Part shown: positions 34,101-45,091 of the stretch, in pieces
Layout: the number at the start of each line of letters is the position of its first letter
How positions within the stretch are numbered: the stretch's first letter is position 1
From: Callorhinus ursinus
Lineage: Eukaryota > Chordata > Mammalia > Carnivora > Otariidae
DNA: 64,000 bases
Assembly: GCF_003265705.1 (NCBI RefSeq)
Contig: NW_020312827.1
Span: 15,182,996-15,246,995, forward strand
Direction of reading: 5' to 3'
The notes under the pieces: generated by a model
What the model was told of the DNA's origin: nothing
Databases searched by the model: none
The model's input: only the letters and a program-made list of their open reading frames with translations
Translations under genes and position numbers: made by a program

Positions 34101-34288
34101 GTGGACCAAACAAAACCATGAAACAAACAAACAAATCAATTAAATTTGTGTGGAATTTCCAGTTTATAAGTTAATTCAGTTAATAAGTGATGTAACCCAT
34201 AGCACCATGTTTGACTTTCCAACATAAGTGATAGTTAAGATGGATGGCACACATACTGAACCTGAGTTCTACATAGAAAATGTCTCCC

Positions 34289-34491
34289 TCGGGATGCCTG
34301 GGTGGCTCAGTCAGTTCAGCGCCTTCAGCTCAGGTCATGATCCCAAGGTCCTGGGATCGAGTTCCTAATCAGGCTCCTTGCTCAGCAGGGGGCCTGCTTC
34401 TTCCTCTGCCTGCTGCTCTCCCTGCTTGTGCTCTCCCTCTCTCTCTCTCTCTGGCAAATAAATAAATAAAATCTTAAAAAAAAAAAAAAAA
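34289..34491 (+). mobile_element. CAN-SINE
   Basis: gggatgcctgggtggctcag head, CTCTCTCTC tract, AAATAAATAAATAAAATC and a long A tail. A perfect 14-bp duplication, agaaaatgtctccc, lies at 34275-34288 and 34492-34505. The head has lost a few bases compared with its neighbours (cagttcagcgccttcagctc). Confidence 0.96.
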
Positions 34492-34505
34492 AGAAAATGT
34501 CTCCC

Positions 34506-34690
34506 AACTACTCATTCGTTTAACAAATATTTCTTTAGTGGTTACTGTGAGCCAGCAGTTGTGTTGGGTAATAGTAATATAATGATGAGAAATACAGATG
34601 TGAATCCTGACCATGTATAGCTGATAATCTAAGTAGAAAAGGTGGGCAAACAAATTTACAATAAAATGAAGTCAGGGCTATGCTATGAAT
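34506..34690 (-). repeat. L2 LINE 3' end (antisense)
   Basis: ctcattcgtttaacaaatattt, ggttactgtgagccagcagt, gtgttgggtaatagtaatat and acaataaaatgaagtcagg follow the antisense L2 pattern. Confidence 0.6.
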
Positions 34691-34691
34691 T

Positions 34692-34771
34692 CCAGACCTC
34701 TCCCCTAACTACACATGTGACTTTTGATACATTGCTTAAAATCTCTGATCTTTAATTTCCTCTTCTATGAC
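34692..34771 (+). repeat. MIR SINE, 5' piece (split)
   Basis: cacatgtgacttttgatacat, tgcttaaaatctctgatct and ttaatttcctcttctatga are the central MIR, which stops abruptly at the LTR start. Its continuation is at 35595. Confidence 0.6.
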
Positions 34772-35594
34772 TGCCATGATTAATTTTGTCAACTTGCCTG
34801 GACCATGGTGCAAAGATACGTGGTCAAACATGATTCTGAGTGTTTTGTTGGGGGCATTTTTGGGTGAGATTAACATTTAAATTGATGGGCTTTGAAGAAA
34901 GCGGATGGCTTGCCATATTGTGGGTGGGCCTTATCCAATCAGTTGAAGGCCTGTTAACAACAAAAGACTGACCTCTTCTGAACAAAAAGGAAATTCTACA
35001 GCAGACAGCCTTTGGACTTCAACTGCAATACTCTCTCTCTTCCTGGGTCTATGGTCTGACTGCCTTTGAACTTGAACTGCAAGTCTTTACTTAGTCTCCA
35101 GCCCATCAGCCTCCCCCAACAGATTCTGACTCACCAAGCCTCCACAATTATGTGAGCCAATACCTTAAAATAAGTCTCTTTCTATATATAAATCAAAATT
35201 GAATTGTGCAAGACTGTTGAATCACAGATCTGTACTTCTGAAACAAATAACGCAACATATTTTAAGAAAAAAGGATAAGAAGAAGATAACAGGAGAGGAA
35301 GAAAAGGGGAGTATGTCAGAGGGGGAGACGAACCATGAGAGATGATGGACTCTGAAAAACAAACTGAGGGTTCTAGAGGGGAGGGGGGTAGGGGGATGGG
35401 TTAGCCTGGTGATGGATATTGAGGAGGGCACGTTCTGCATGGAGCACTGGGTGTTATGAACAAACAATGAATCATGGAACACTGCACCAAAAACTAATGA
35501 TGTAATATATGGTGATTAACATAACAATAAAAAAACATGTAAAAAAATAGACATCCTATTGGTTCTGTTTCTCTGGAGAACTCTGACTAATACA
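34772..35594 (+). mobile_element. LTR element (MaLR-like), split by an L1
   Basis: Starts TGCCATGATTAATTTTGTCA and ends ctctgactaataca, giving the TG...CA termini of an LTR. A near duplication, atgac/aagac, at 34767-34771 and 35595-35599 flanks it. Internal landmarks are ggtgggccttatccaatcag, ttgaaggcctgttaacaac, tgcctttgaacttgaactgc and a polyadenylation-like region near 35170. The L1 at 35199-35545 interrupts it. Without the L1 the LTR is about 475 bp. Family name is uncertain. Confidence 0.65.
35199..35545 (+). mobile_element. L1 3' end, recent, sense
   Basis: 5'-truncated just upstream of gtgcaagactgttgaatcac, followed by the 3' UTR (acgaaccatgagagatgatg; gggcacgttctgcatggagc; actaatgatgtaatatatgg; aataaaaaaacatg). 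Nearly identical to the complement of 28916-29265. It sits inside the LTR between tctatatataaat and the LTR end. A target duplication could not be resolved in the A-rich flanks. The 86-codon minus-strand frame is antisense UTR. Confidence 0.93.
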
Positions 35595-35690
35595 AAGACT
35601 ATTAGCACTTATCTCATATAGATATTAAAGGGATTAAACAAAAGCATATGTGAAAAGCTACATGTATACTGTCTCTAGGTAAATCTTAAT
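35595..35690 (+). repeat. MIR SINE, 3' piece (split)
   Basis: ttagcacttatctcatatag, atattaaagggattaaac and aaaagctacatgtatactgt continue the MIR cut at 34771. Confidence 0.55.
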
Positions 35691-35700
35691 GGAGTTTCAT

Positions 35701-36690
35701 TTCCTTTCTTCTCAGATACAAACAATATCTTATGTATGTGTAGCTAATGGTGCATGTCAGCCTGAAAGGTGCTTGGAGACCAAAGTTAATTAAACTTTTA
35801 CTGAAAATTGAATGCATACCCCTGAAACTTTTTTTAGATCAGATGTTAACTTTTTATCAGAATGGGAATGTGACATGTTTCTTGGGAATTCAAGGTTGAC
35901 AAGGGCCAACTGCTAACCTTTGCTATTTCTTCAGGCTGATGGATAGCCTTTTCCCTTTGCACTTGTATCTCTAAGAAAAATTACCTTTTCAAAATTTCTG
36001 GTAACTGAAAAGTGACAAAACTTTTGAGTTTACCAGTATATTTCGGTAACAGATGATACAAAAATGATCCTCTCAGATGTGAAGGTGATATTCTGCACAG
36101 ATTTAGAAGTACCCAAGAAACGAAAATTGAATAAAGTAAATGAAGGTAACATTGATTTTTCTCCTAATGAGTCAAAGGCTAAGGTTTGCAAATAAGATGC
36201 TTTTAAAAATTCTTTTGCATTGTATTCTTATTTAATAGCTATTTTAGGTCTCCATTAGCATCATCTCAGCTTTGAGATTGGTCAAATGAAGTGCAGCTTT
36301 GTAAGTGATTTATAAAGGACTTTTTTTTCTTTGCTTGGAAACAGAATTACATTCCTGGTTGATTATGTGAAACAAAATTTAAAAGAAAAAAAAAACCCAC
36401 CAGCGATTCCTAAAATGCTAATGTTTTATGAAGTTTTATATGTTTTTCCCCTTACTACCAGACAATTGCTGGCTGTAGAAAATAGAAAGACTAATTTGCC
36501 TGATCCATGAAATAGAAAAATTGAGCACAAACACACATTTTCTTTGGAGTGCCACCTTCCTCATTGCCTCTCTTAAGTATGTGAGCAGTGAAGATGTTTA
36601 CACAAAGTCATCTGTCTAAACCAGCAGCCTTGAAAGCAGGGTATGTGTATGGCAGAGGAGACTTGGAGCACTTGGATGTTCAGAAATGTC
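35701..36690. other. single-copy DNA, nothing recognised
   Basis: About 1 kb without a clear repeat. Several stretches are AT-rich and moderately regulatory-looking (36220-36310), but I cannot support more. Confidence 0.35.
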
Positions 36691-36694
36691 TTTA

Positions 36695-37300
36695 TTTTGT
36701 TTTTACTCTTTAACATGGCTTGATTGGGTTTAAAATTCTAGATCAATTTCCCTTAGAAATTTAAAGGCAACATCTGGTCTTCTACTTACTGATTACTGCT
36801 GATGAGAAAGGAGATATTAATCTACTTCTTCCTCTTGTATAAATAGATACCTTACCCTTGCCTCACTTTGGAATCTTAAGGATATTTTCTTCTGCAACGT
36901 TCCATAGTTTTATCAGTGTTCTATAACTTATGGGTCTCTTTCACTTATTCTACTCAGCCCCTATGGGCCCTTTCAAGATGTAGATTTATTTCTTCAACTC
37001 TGGAAAATGGTCTTCTATTATTTCTTTAATTATTTTTCTCTCTTCCATTTCTTCCATTCTGTCTTCTTGAAGTTTTATTGGATGGACACTGGTCTATATC
37101 CCTTGCTTTTCTTTCATGTTATCTTTCTCTTTATCTCTTTTCTCCATGTTCTGATATATTTTCTGTTCTAATTTTAATTTCACCAATAAGAGACCTTTAT
37201 TCCTCATTGTTCCTTTTTCATACCAACTTGTTTCATGGATGTAATATTTTCTCAATGAAGAATATATATTCTTTCTTTTTTATCGAGGTAAGTTATTCAG
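36695..37300 (-). mobile_element. old L1/HAL1-like fragment (antisense)
   Basis: attgggtttaaaattctaga, a ggcaacatctggtcttctac block, gattactgctgatgagaaag, ttcttcaactctggaaaatgg and a long pyrimidine-rich end resemble the antisense of an old L1 internal region. Strongly decayed. Confidence 0.45.
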
Positions 37301-37594
37301 CTTGTTAATTAAAAAAATAAATTTGTCTTTCTATTTGTAATACTGCTTAACAAATTTAGACACCTGGTGATACTTGGTTATCTGTTCATATTTATCAATG
37401 AAGACCTATGTTGATTTCACAGAGAAGACTTACCTCTGCTATACCATGAGGCTGCACTTTAGGTTGTTTGAATAAAGAAGGTCATCTGTCTTTTGAATAA
37501 AAACCAAGAATGGATACTAGGAACTCTATTTGACAATCTTGTCCCCTTTAGATAAATGGCTCAATTTTTAGAAATGTATTGTACGTATATTTTT
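37301..37594. other. single-copy DNA, nothing recognised
   Basis: Short AT-rich stretch between two L1 relics. Confidence 0.3.
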
Positions 37595-38220
37595 CATGGG
37601 GGCGGAACTTCCAGCCATTGTGATGTAGAGTTCAATGAATCTTTGCCACAAGAAAATAAATATAAAACTGGACAAAATTGTGAAAAATAACCATCTCAGT
37701 GCTCTGAAAATCAATTTAGAGAAACAACAAATCGCAGAGTGGTTATTGAAGTGTGGGATTCTACAGTATTGTTCCTGTGGCTGCTCTTATTCTTCTCCCT
37801 CTCAAGTCAGTCTGCAAAGTAGTTTTATCAGGGTGGGATTGGCTATAAAACAAGAAGTTTTGCTGCCACCGGGGCCAGGTTTTATTTGGAGCAGAGAGTG
37901 AAAACTCATGCCCACTGGGCATGATTGGGAAAAACAGCAAACGTGGTAGAAAACAAATAGGGAAAACACACAACTTTTAGCCTGAGGTTGTAGACCAAGT
38001 TAGGGGTTTGGACCAACTATAAATTTAACAAAGACCCAGGAGCCAGGAGTGCCTTCAAACGTCTAGACAAACTTTCCACACAGCCCTGGCTGATGGGAAA
38101 ATTTTATGCATGCGCAGTGGAGACCTTGCCTTGTCAATTTTTGCTATTCTACCTGGTTTCCAGACTCATAAAGCCATTCCAATACCATGGTCCTGGGCAA
38201 AGTGTAGGCACGTAGCACAA
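37595..38220 (+). mobile_element. probable L1 5'-region relic
   Basis: ggggcggaacttccagccattg at the start, then acaaaattgtgaaaaataac and a GC-richer body to catgcgcagtggagacc. This looks like the 5' region of an old L1, immediately followed by ORF2 sequence, so an internal deletion of the element is implied. At 38120-38160 it carries a stretch similar to the inverted segment at 40455-40493. Confidence 0.4.
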
Positions 38221-39770
38221 TGGAACACAATGAGTCCAGAGATAGATCTACACATAGTCAATTGATTTTCAACAAAGGTGCGAAGAAATTTCAATGGCAA
38301 AAAAAGAGTTTTTTCAATGAATAGTACTGTAACAATTTTGGATATCCATATGCAAAAATAAGAACCTCTGTCTGTAAATTATACCCTATTGAAATTTATT
38401 CAAAGTTAACTAAATTTAAGAGCTACAACTATAAAATGTCTAGAATAAAATACTTCTGACCTTGAGTTGGGTAAAAATTCTTAGACAGGACTCCCATAAA
38501 ATAGAATTTGATAAATTTGACTTAATCACCAGAATGAAAACTTTTTCTCTTCAAAAGACACCACTAAGAAAATGAAAAGACAGGCCACGGATGGGAAGAA
38601 AATATTTGAATATTATGTATCTGAAAAATAATTCATATTTGGAATGAAGAACTCTTATAACTGGCTAATAGGAAGACAAACAGCCAATTAAAAATTGAGT
38701 AAAATATTTGAATAGACACATCACCAAAGATGATACAAGGTTATAAAAATTGCTAATAAGGAAACAAAAAGCTTCTCAACATCATTAGACATTGGAACAA
38801 TGTAAATTTCCCCAATGTAGATTATACATCTACATCTATATGCCCTCTATGACAATGTTTTTTAAAAAACTGAAAATATCACGGTTTGGTGAATATTTGG
38901 AGAACTTGGAATCACCATACATTGCTGCTAAGAAAATAAAACGCTATGACCACTTTGGATAAAGATTTGACAGTTTCTTAAGATGTTAAACATATACTTA
39001 CCATAAAACCCAATGATTCCATTCCTAGGTGTCTACCCGGAAAAAATTAAAATAGATTGTCTTCACAAAGACTGATATGGAAATGTTCCTAGCAGTATTA
39101 TTCATAAGAGCTTTAAATTGGAAACAATCTAAATGCCCATCAATGGATAAACAAAATGTGGTGTATTTATACAATAGAAATAAACTGGCAATGAAAAGAA
39201 ATAAATGACTGATACATGCTACAGTATGAATGAATTTCAAAAATGTGATGTTAAGTAAAATAAGCCAACATGAAAGATCACATGCCCAATGATTTAATTT
39301 AAATGAAATAACTAGAAAAAAGTAAATCTGTAGAGATAATAAGAATATGAGTGATTTCCTGGAGCTGAGAGAAGGAATGGGGATTGACTGAAAATAGGCA
39401 CAAGGGAATTTTGGAGGATTATGGAAATATTTTAAAATTGGATTTTGTTGATGATTGCACATCTGTATACATTTATTAAAAATCTGAGAACTTCTGGCGT
39501 GCCTGGGTGGCTCAGTCGTTAAGCATCTACCTTTGGCTCAGGTCATGATCCCGGGGTCCTGGGATCGAACCCCACATTGGGCTCCCTGCTTGGCAGGGAG
39601 CCTGCTTCTCCCTCTCCTACTCCCCCTGCTTGTGTTCCCTCTCTCACTGTCTCTCTCTGTCAAATAAATAAATAAAATCTTAAAAATAAATCTGAGAACT
39701 TCTTACATTGGGTGAAATACAGAGTATGTAAGTTAGCCTGTAGAAAGCTATTATAAAAAAAGAGAATCTT
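38221..39770 (+). mobile_element. old L1 LINE, ORF2 3' part and 3' UTR
   Basis: acacaatgagtccagagatag, gtcaattgattttcaacaaa, ggataaagatttgacagtttc, cccatcaatggataaacaaa, and a 3' UTR with gatgattgcacatctgtatac. It is interrupted by the SINE at 39496-39687 and ends near 39770. It has many stops and indels, and the antisense frame at 39025-39462 is chance. Confidence 0.85.
39496..39687 (+). mobile_element. CAN-SINE inside old L1
   Basis: gtgcctgggtggctcagtcg head and AAATAAATAAATAAAATC tail. A perfect 16-bp duplication, aaatctgagaacttct, lies at 39480-39495 and 39688-39703. Confidence 0.96.
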
Positions 39771-40442
39771 TTCCTGCTTCAACTTGAAACAAAATTCTTT
39801 ATTACTTTTTTTTTTTTTTTTAACATGGGCCCAGAGTATTGGGGAAGAACGTTGAGGAAATTTTGCTGGACATCATTTCCAAGACAGAATTGTAATAATA
39901 AGTTGAAAACATGATAGCCAATTTATGAACATACCAAGTGTTTATTCTCTACCACACCGATTTGACTCACCTGGTGTTGGCAAATTTGAACATTAGAAAG
40001 AAATGACCGTGAATGCTACCTGAGCAGACCCATACCTAAAGAGGTGTCATTGAAAGACCACAGCTTCCACATATATGCATATGAATGGGAAAGAAGACAG
40101 AGTTTGGTTAGAGGACATTGATATTCCTGATTTTCTGGTACTCAGCATGAACTTCTGATACTCAGCATTGTATCATTCATGGTAAATTGTGGATGTGGAT
40201 ACTTAGTCTGACATTTTAAACAACCATCCCAATGACCAACAATATTTTCTTTCAGTAAGATTACTTTGGCCAATTCTTTCTGATGAAATTATTCTTGTAG
40301 TAACATATGCTTTCAAGTTCCCCTAGAACAAAAGTTTCAGAATCTTGAGGTGCTATGTGACTTTCCATTAAACTGGTACGTACCTCCCTCAAATCTCACC
40401 CAGTTGTTCCTGTGCTTAAGCATATTTTAGTCTTTACTTCTA
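39771..40442. other. single-copy DNA with poly-T run
   Basis: T16 at 39806-39821. Otherwise no recognisable repeat or gene. Confidence 0.4.
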
Positions 40443-40454
40443 AAATTTCTTCTT

Positions 40455-41160
40455 GTTTCTTGCCTTGCCAATTTTTGCTGTTCTAACTGGTGTAAACAAC
40501 AAATGCTGGAGAGGTTGTGGAGAAAGGGGAACCTCTTACATTGTTGGTGGGAATGCAAACTGGTACAGCCACTTTGGAAAACAGTGTGGAGGTTCCTCAA
40601 AAAGTTAAAAATAGAGCCACCCTATGACACAGCAATTGCACTACTGGGCCTTTACCCCAAAGACACAGATGTAGTGAAAAGAAGGGCCACATGCACCCCA
40701 ATGTTCATAGCAGCAATGTCCACAATAGCCAGACTGGAAAGAGCTGAGATGCCCTTCAACAGATGAATGGATAAAGAAGATGTGGTCCATATATACAATG
40801 GAATATTACTCAGCCATCAGAAAGGTTGAATACCAAACTTTTGCATGAACATGGGTGGGACTGGTGGAGTTATGCTAAGTGAAATAAGTCAAGCAGAGAA
40901 AGTCAATTATCACATGGTTTCACTTATTTGTGGAACATAAGGAAGAGCACAGAGGTCATTAAGAGGAGGAAGGGAAAAATGAAGGGGGGAAATCAGAGGG
41001 GGAGGTGAACCATGAGAGACTGTGGACTCTGGGAAACAAACTGAGGGTTTTAGAGGGGAGGGGGGTGGTTTAGCCTGGTGATGGGTATTAAGGGCACATA
41101 CTGCATGGAGCACTGGGTGTTATATACAAACAATATCTCATGGAACACTACATCAAAAAA
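40455..41160 (+). mobile_element. L1 with 5' inversion (twin priming), carnivore type
   Basis: The first 39 bp (40455-40493) are the reverse complement of ORF2 sequence (complement of acaccagttagaacagcaaa). From 40494 the element is in direct orientation through ORF2's C-terminus to the 3' UTR (gtactgcatggagcactggg-type) and A tail. A duplication, aaatttcttctt / aaattcttctt, lies at 40443-40454 and 41161-41171, so the inversion belongs to the insertion itself. Confidence 0.85.
40503..40766 (+). pseudogene. L1 ORF2 C-terminal fragment
   Basis: An 88-codon frame carries the end of L1 ORF2p: a [24 protein letters not shown] block (consistent with the cysteine-containing C-terminal region), then LPYD-like text (here [20 protein letters not shown]) and CTPMFIAAMSTIARL. 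It stops early through a small deletion after agccagactgg relative to the copy at 13611-13979, so the final MEYYSA part lies in another frame. No endonuclease or reverse transcriptase domain is present. It is a 5'-truncated, inverted-end insertion with no function of its own. Confidence 0.9.
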
Positions 41161-41171
41161 AAATTCTTCTT

Positions 41172-41590
41172 TCATGGAATCTTATTTTTCCAACTTTATT
41201 GAGATAAAATTGACATATAACATTATGTAACTTTAAGGTGTACAATGTGTTGATTTGATACAATTGTATATTGCAATATAACTAACAAGGATAGTGTTAG
41301 TTAACACCTCTATCACATTACATAATTACCATTGTGTGTGTGTTTGTGTATTGAGAACATTTAAGGTCTATTCTTAAAGCAACTGTCAAGTGTAATAGTA
41401 CAACATTGTTATCTATAATCTTAATGCTGTACATTAGATCCCCAGAATTCAGTCATTCTTCTCACGGGAAATTTTCACTTTTTGACCAATATTGCCTCAT
41501 CTCCCCCTACCCCCTCAGACCCTGGTACCCACTATTCTTCTGTTTGTATAAATTAGGCTTTTTCATGGACTCTTCTTATCACTATTGTGC
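41172..41590 (-). mobile_element. old L1 3' end (antisense)
   Basis: ccaactttattgagataaaat, tgacatataacattatgtaac, atttgatacaattgtatatt and gagaacatttaaggtctatt match the complement of an L1 3' UTR like that at 8030-8400. The young L1 at 40455 landed at or near its end. Confidence 0.72.
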
Positions 41591-41639
41591 TCTTAAATAC
41601 AAGTTTTAGGCATAATTATATAATTTTTGAAGACAATTA

Positions 41640-42250
41640 GCTCTTCCCAAATGACACCTTCATAGCAATATAAATCATGCCTCCATTAAATGGTATACTA
41701 AGAAATTCTATTATTGTGTTCTACCACATAGATGGCGATTATCAGCAGTAGGTCATTCACCAATTATGTATATTCACATTGAAGAATAGGGATGTTGGTT
41801 TCTTTTGATTTTGAAACAAGAAAATGTATCTCCCAAGGATCCCTTTGGATTAATTCATTTCTTACATTCGCTCCCTACAGGTTGCTGACCATGTTTCTTT
41901 CACATAAATAAACTGGGTGTTAAGTTTTCTTTCTATAAGGGATAAAATTGATTGCTTTATTATTACCCTGCTTTACTGGTTTAAATGATTATAGCCTAGT
42001 AGATTGCTGTTATCTTATTAATTATGAATTAATTTAATTTGTGGAGGTTGAAAGCATTAGCTGGTTTTCTTTAATTAATTGTTTTTTGGATGAATTGCTG
42101 GAGGAGTCTTTTATAATGGTGATGTGGGCTAATACACAGGCTTTCATCTTTGGAGACCATGTCCTGATTTAGATGAGAGCCATAAATAATCTGAAACATC
42201 TTGTTTAGGTGCCACTCATGTCCTGATACTAACTCAATCAGTTCACAGAG
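41640..42250. other. repeat-free AT-rich block, candidate conserved non-coding element
   Basis: About 600 bp with dense TAAT/ATTA words (ttaattatgaattaatttaa at 42018-42037; ctttaattaattg near 42069), GATTGCT, and a TAGATGGCG site at 41729-41737 that resembles the YY1 word or the core half of a CTCF site. No frame, no CpG clustering. Confidence 0.38.
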
Positions 42251-42394
42251 AGGAGTATTGGCCTTGGCAGAGAGAAAAAGCCTGAGGGACTTCCCTGAGA
42301 CCTGCCTTTGCGAGAGTTACATGGAATGCTCCGTGCATCTGGTAGACTCTGAGCTGTACTGTAGTTCCCTCATCTGACTGTCCTTAGACTCTTC

Positions 42395-42625
42395 GGGATT
42401 GAATCCTGGCCCCATCTCATACCAGCTGCAGATGTCCTGCATGGTCTTGGACAAGTTACTTTACTATCTTGGTTTCAGCTTGCTCATTACAAAATTAGGG
42501 AAATAATTATAGTGACTTCAAAGGGTTGGTGAGAAGATTGAATAAAAATCACAAATACATATATAAAGTAATACTGGACACATAGTTCAATGCTCAATAG
42601 ATGTTAACTGTATTATCACTGTTGT
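42395..42625 (+). repeat. MIR SINE
   Basis: gattgaatcctggccccatc, gacaagttactttactatct, tggtttcagcttgctcatta, gttggtgagaagattgaata, and tcaatgctcaatagatgtta in MIR order. Confidence 0.8.
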
Positions 42626-43054
42626 ATTGTTTTTTGGGTTATCAACCAACCTTCTTAGAAGCCCCTTCCCCACCCTTCAGTTCTCCCTTCTTTCTTGACT
42701 TCATTCTTCTGTGACTCTGGGTTTCTTGGATATTCTTTTACCTGGACCTAAAAACACCAAAGATGAGCTTGTAATAATTTATGTACCTAAGATAGCATTT
42801 TTTCTTTATGCTGTTTAAATGAATTTTTCTTTGAATGTGAAAGGCATTTTCTTTCCACTTCATTGACTAATTATTGCATAACTCATATTTTATGCTGACA
42901 TGTCTAAAAATTGATTGGTTGGTAAAGTTTTGATTTATGCAGTAAGCATTTTTGAAAGTACTTTTTGCAAGTATTACCCTCACTTTTTATTCTGAGTATA
43001 CAGCCCTATGTTGTATAGTTTAAAAAGATCTTTTTATTTATATGTTAGCTATGT
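42626..43054. other. single-copy DNA, nothing recognised
   Basis: No repeat or coding signal. Confidence 0.35.
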
Positions 43055-43140
43055 TCATTTATTCATGCACCTAACAAATAAAATGAGCACCTGCTGTGTT
43101 CCAGGAATTGTTCTAGTAACTGGCATATAGCTTAAAAGTG
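43055..43140 (-). repeat. L2 LINE 3' end (antisense)
   Basis: tcatttattcatgcacctaa, gagcacctgctgtgttccagg, attgttctagtaactggc match the antisense L2 end. Confidence 0.6.
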
Positions 43141-44522
43141 ACCACTGATTTCACAACATGGAACTCATTGGTAATCTTGATAGTTGATAGCCTTATCAGA
43201 GTGTGATTAAGAGTGAAAGAGAATAGAAAAATGAAAGAAAGCAAGTATAGATGATTTTTTGAGGAGTGTTTTAGGGAAGGAGAATAAAAAATGGGGAAGT
43301 AAATGAAATAAATTATAGAATCAGCAGAGGTTTGTTATTATTATTGAGATGGAAAAATAATAGCTTGATTTCATGCTAATGAAAATGATCCAGTACTGCA
43401 AGAAAGATTGTTAATTCAGGAAAGAGAGGAGCAATTGCTGAAAGAGTATCCTTGAAGAAGGGAGAGGAAACAGAATCTGTGCAAGAGGAGTGCTGAAATT
43501 TTACAGGAGAAGAGAGTCATTTATAGTAAAATAAAAAGCTGGATATTGGTCATCAATGTTCATTAGCTAAATTGTCCTTAGTCATGTTCTCCTCTAATTA
43601 ATTGGGCTGCCACAGATTTGCTTCCCTCATAATGGATATTTACTATCTGCTCTCATTTATGGTTTCCTTTACCTTTACAGCATCCTACCTACCAGCCAGG
43701 ACTCACCTCTATCTTTGCATTTAGCTCAAAATCTTATAATTATGTCTGCATGTGTCTCTCTCTCCCATTAAGACCTAGGCATCTTTGGGCTGATAGATCT
43801 TTTCCCCAGCAAGATCAAGGGCAGTAGGTGGAACAGAAATCAACTATTTTCCTCTAGCTAGGGAGAGGCTATTTATAATTTCTCAATGAAGTCACTAGCT
43901 GGTTTGCTATTTTCTGCTTTCAGCTTTCCTAATTTTGCCCTTCCTGTGTAGTGAAATTAATTCACAAAATACATATGACACCTTTAGGATGATGATGTGT
44001 GTGAATTCATGTATATGGGTGTATGCAAATGTGTGTTTATGTATAAATTTTAATTAGAAATATTTAGAAGGAGAGTAGGAACACTAACTTGTGAGAAACT
44101 GCATGAAGACCTGCATTCTGTATTTCTTTTCCAAGCATAGGCCTTGAGTTGAACACCTACACACACCTGCCTTTTCCTACTGATGGGAGCACTAGTCCTT
44201 TGGTACATTTTGGTGGAAGAGTGGCTCAAGGACGGGCACACGCTAAAAGAGAAGGCTGTTCCTTCTCCTTTAATTATAGTAGAAGAAGGAAGTTTTAATT
44301 GCTTTAATTAATGCCTTGAGTTTCTTTGAAATTCCCTTGCTCTTCTCTATAGCCATGATAACATCACAGCCTGTGTGTGAATTAGTTCCAGGAGCGATGG
44401 GGGACATTGACTTTATTCACATGAAATAGCCTTTGATTTCTTCTCATGTAAAACCTGCTTATCATGGTTACCACCTTGACTTTGCCAGTTGCTCTGAACT
44501 AATTTCTCATTCCTATTATCAG
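43141..44522. other. single-copy DNA, nothing recognised
   Basis: About 1.4 kb with no clear repeat. The minus frame at 44050-44241 (63 codons) has no domain. Confidence 0.4.
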
Positions 44523-44538
44523 AGTAATGTTTTATTTA

Positions 44539-44744
44539 TTTATTTTTTTTTTAAAAAAGATTTTATTTATTTATTTGAGAGAGAGAGAACGAGAGATAGA
44601 GAGCATGAAAGGGAAGAGGGTCAGAGGGAGAAGCAGACTCGCTGCTGAGCAGGGAGCCCGATGTGGGACTTGATCCCGGGACTCCAGGATCATGACCTAA
44701 GCCAAAGGCAGTCGCTTAACCAACTGAGCCACCCAGGCACCCCA
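44539..44744 (-). mobile_element. CAN-SINE (antisense)
   Basis: T-rich tail, AAGATTTTATTTATTTATTTG, GA-rich body and aactgagccacccaggcacc end. A 16-bp duplication, agtratgttttattta, lies at 44523-44538 and 44745-44760 with one mismatch. Confidence 0.95.
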
Positions 44745-44760
44745 AGTGATGTTTTATTTA

Positions 44761-45079
44761 AATGAAACTTCTGCTCAAGAACTCTTTTGATTTTGAGGTA
44801 GGATAAAGAGAAAAATTATGGGGAGGGATGCACTCACTATGGGCTTTTTGTGAACTTTGAGATTCTTCACTTAAAAGATGATCTCTGATTGGATCTAGAA
44901 TCAGAAATAGGAAGTAGGAATAATAATGAGATTTGAAAAAAATTAGAGTAAGATAGTAATACATCAATGATAATTTCCTGATCTTGAAAATTACACTCCA
45001 GTTATGTAAAATGTTAACATTTGGGGAATCTGGATGAAAGTGTAAGATTCTTTGTACTACTTGTGTAATTCTTTTTTAG
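44761..45079. other. single-copy DNA, nothing recognised
   Basis: No repeat or coding signal recognised. Confidence 0.35.
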
Positions 45080-45091
45080 GTTTGAAAACTT

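Noticed and set aside
39025..39462. A 145-codon minus-strand gene
   Set aside because: It is antisense to the 3' part of an old L1, and the Phe/Leu richness reflects A-rich sense DNA.
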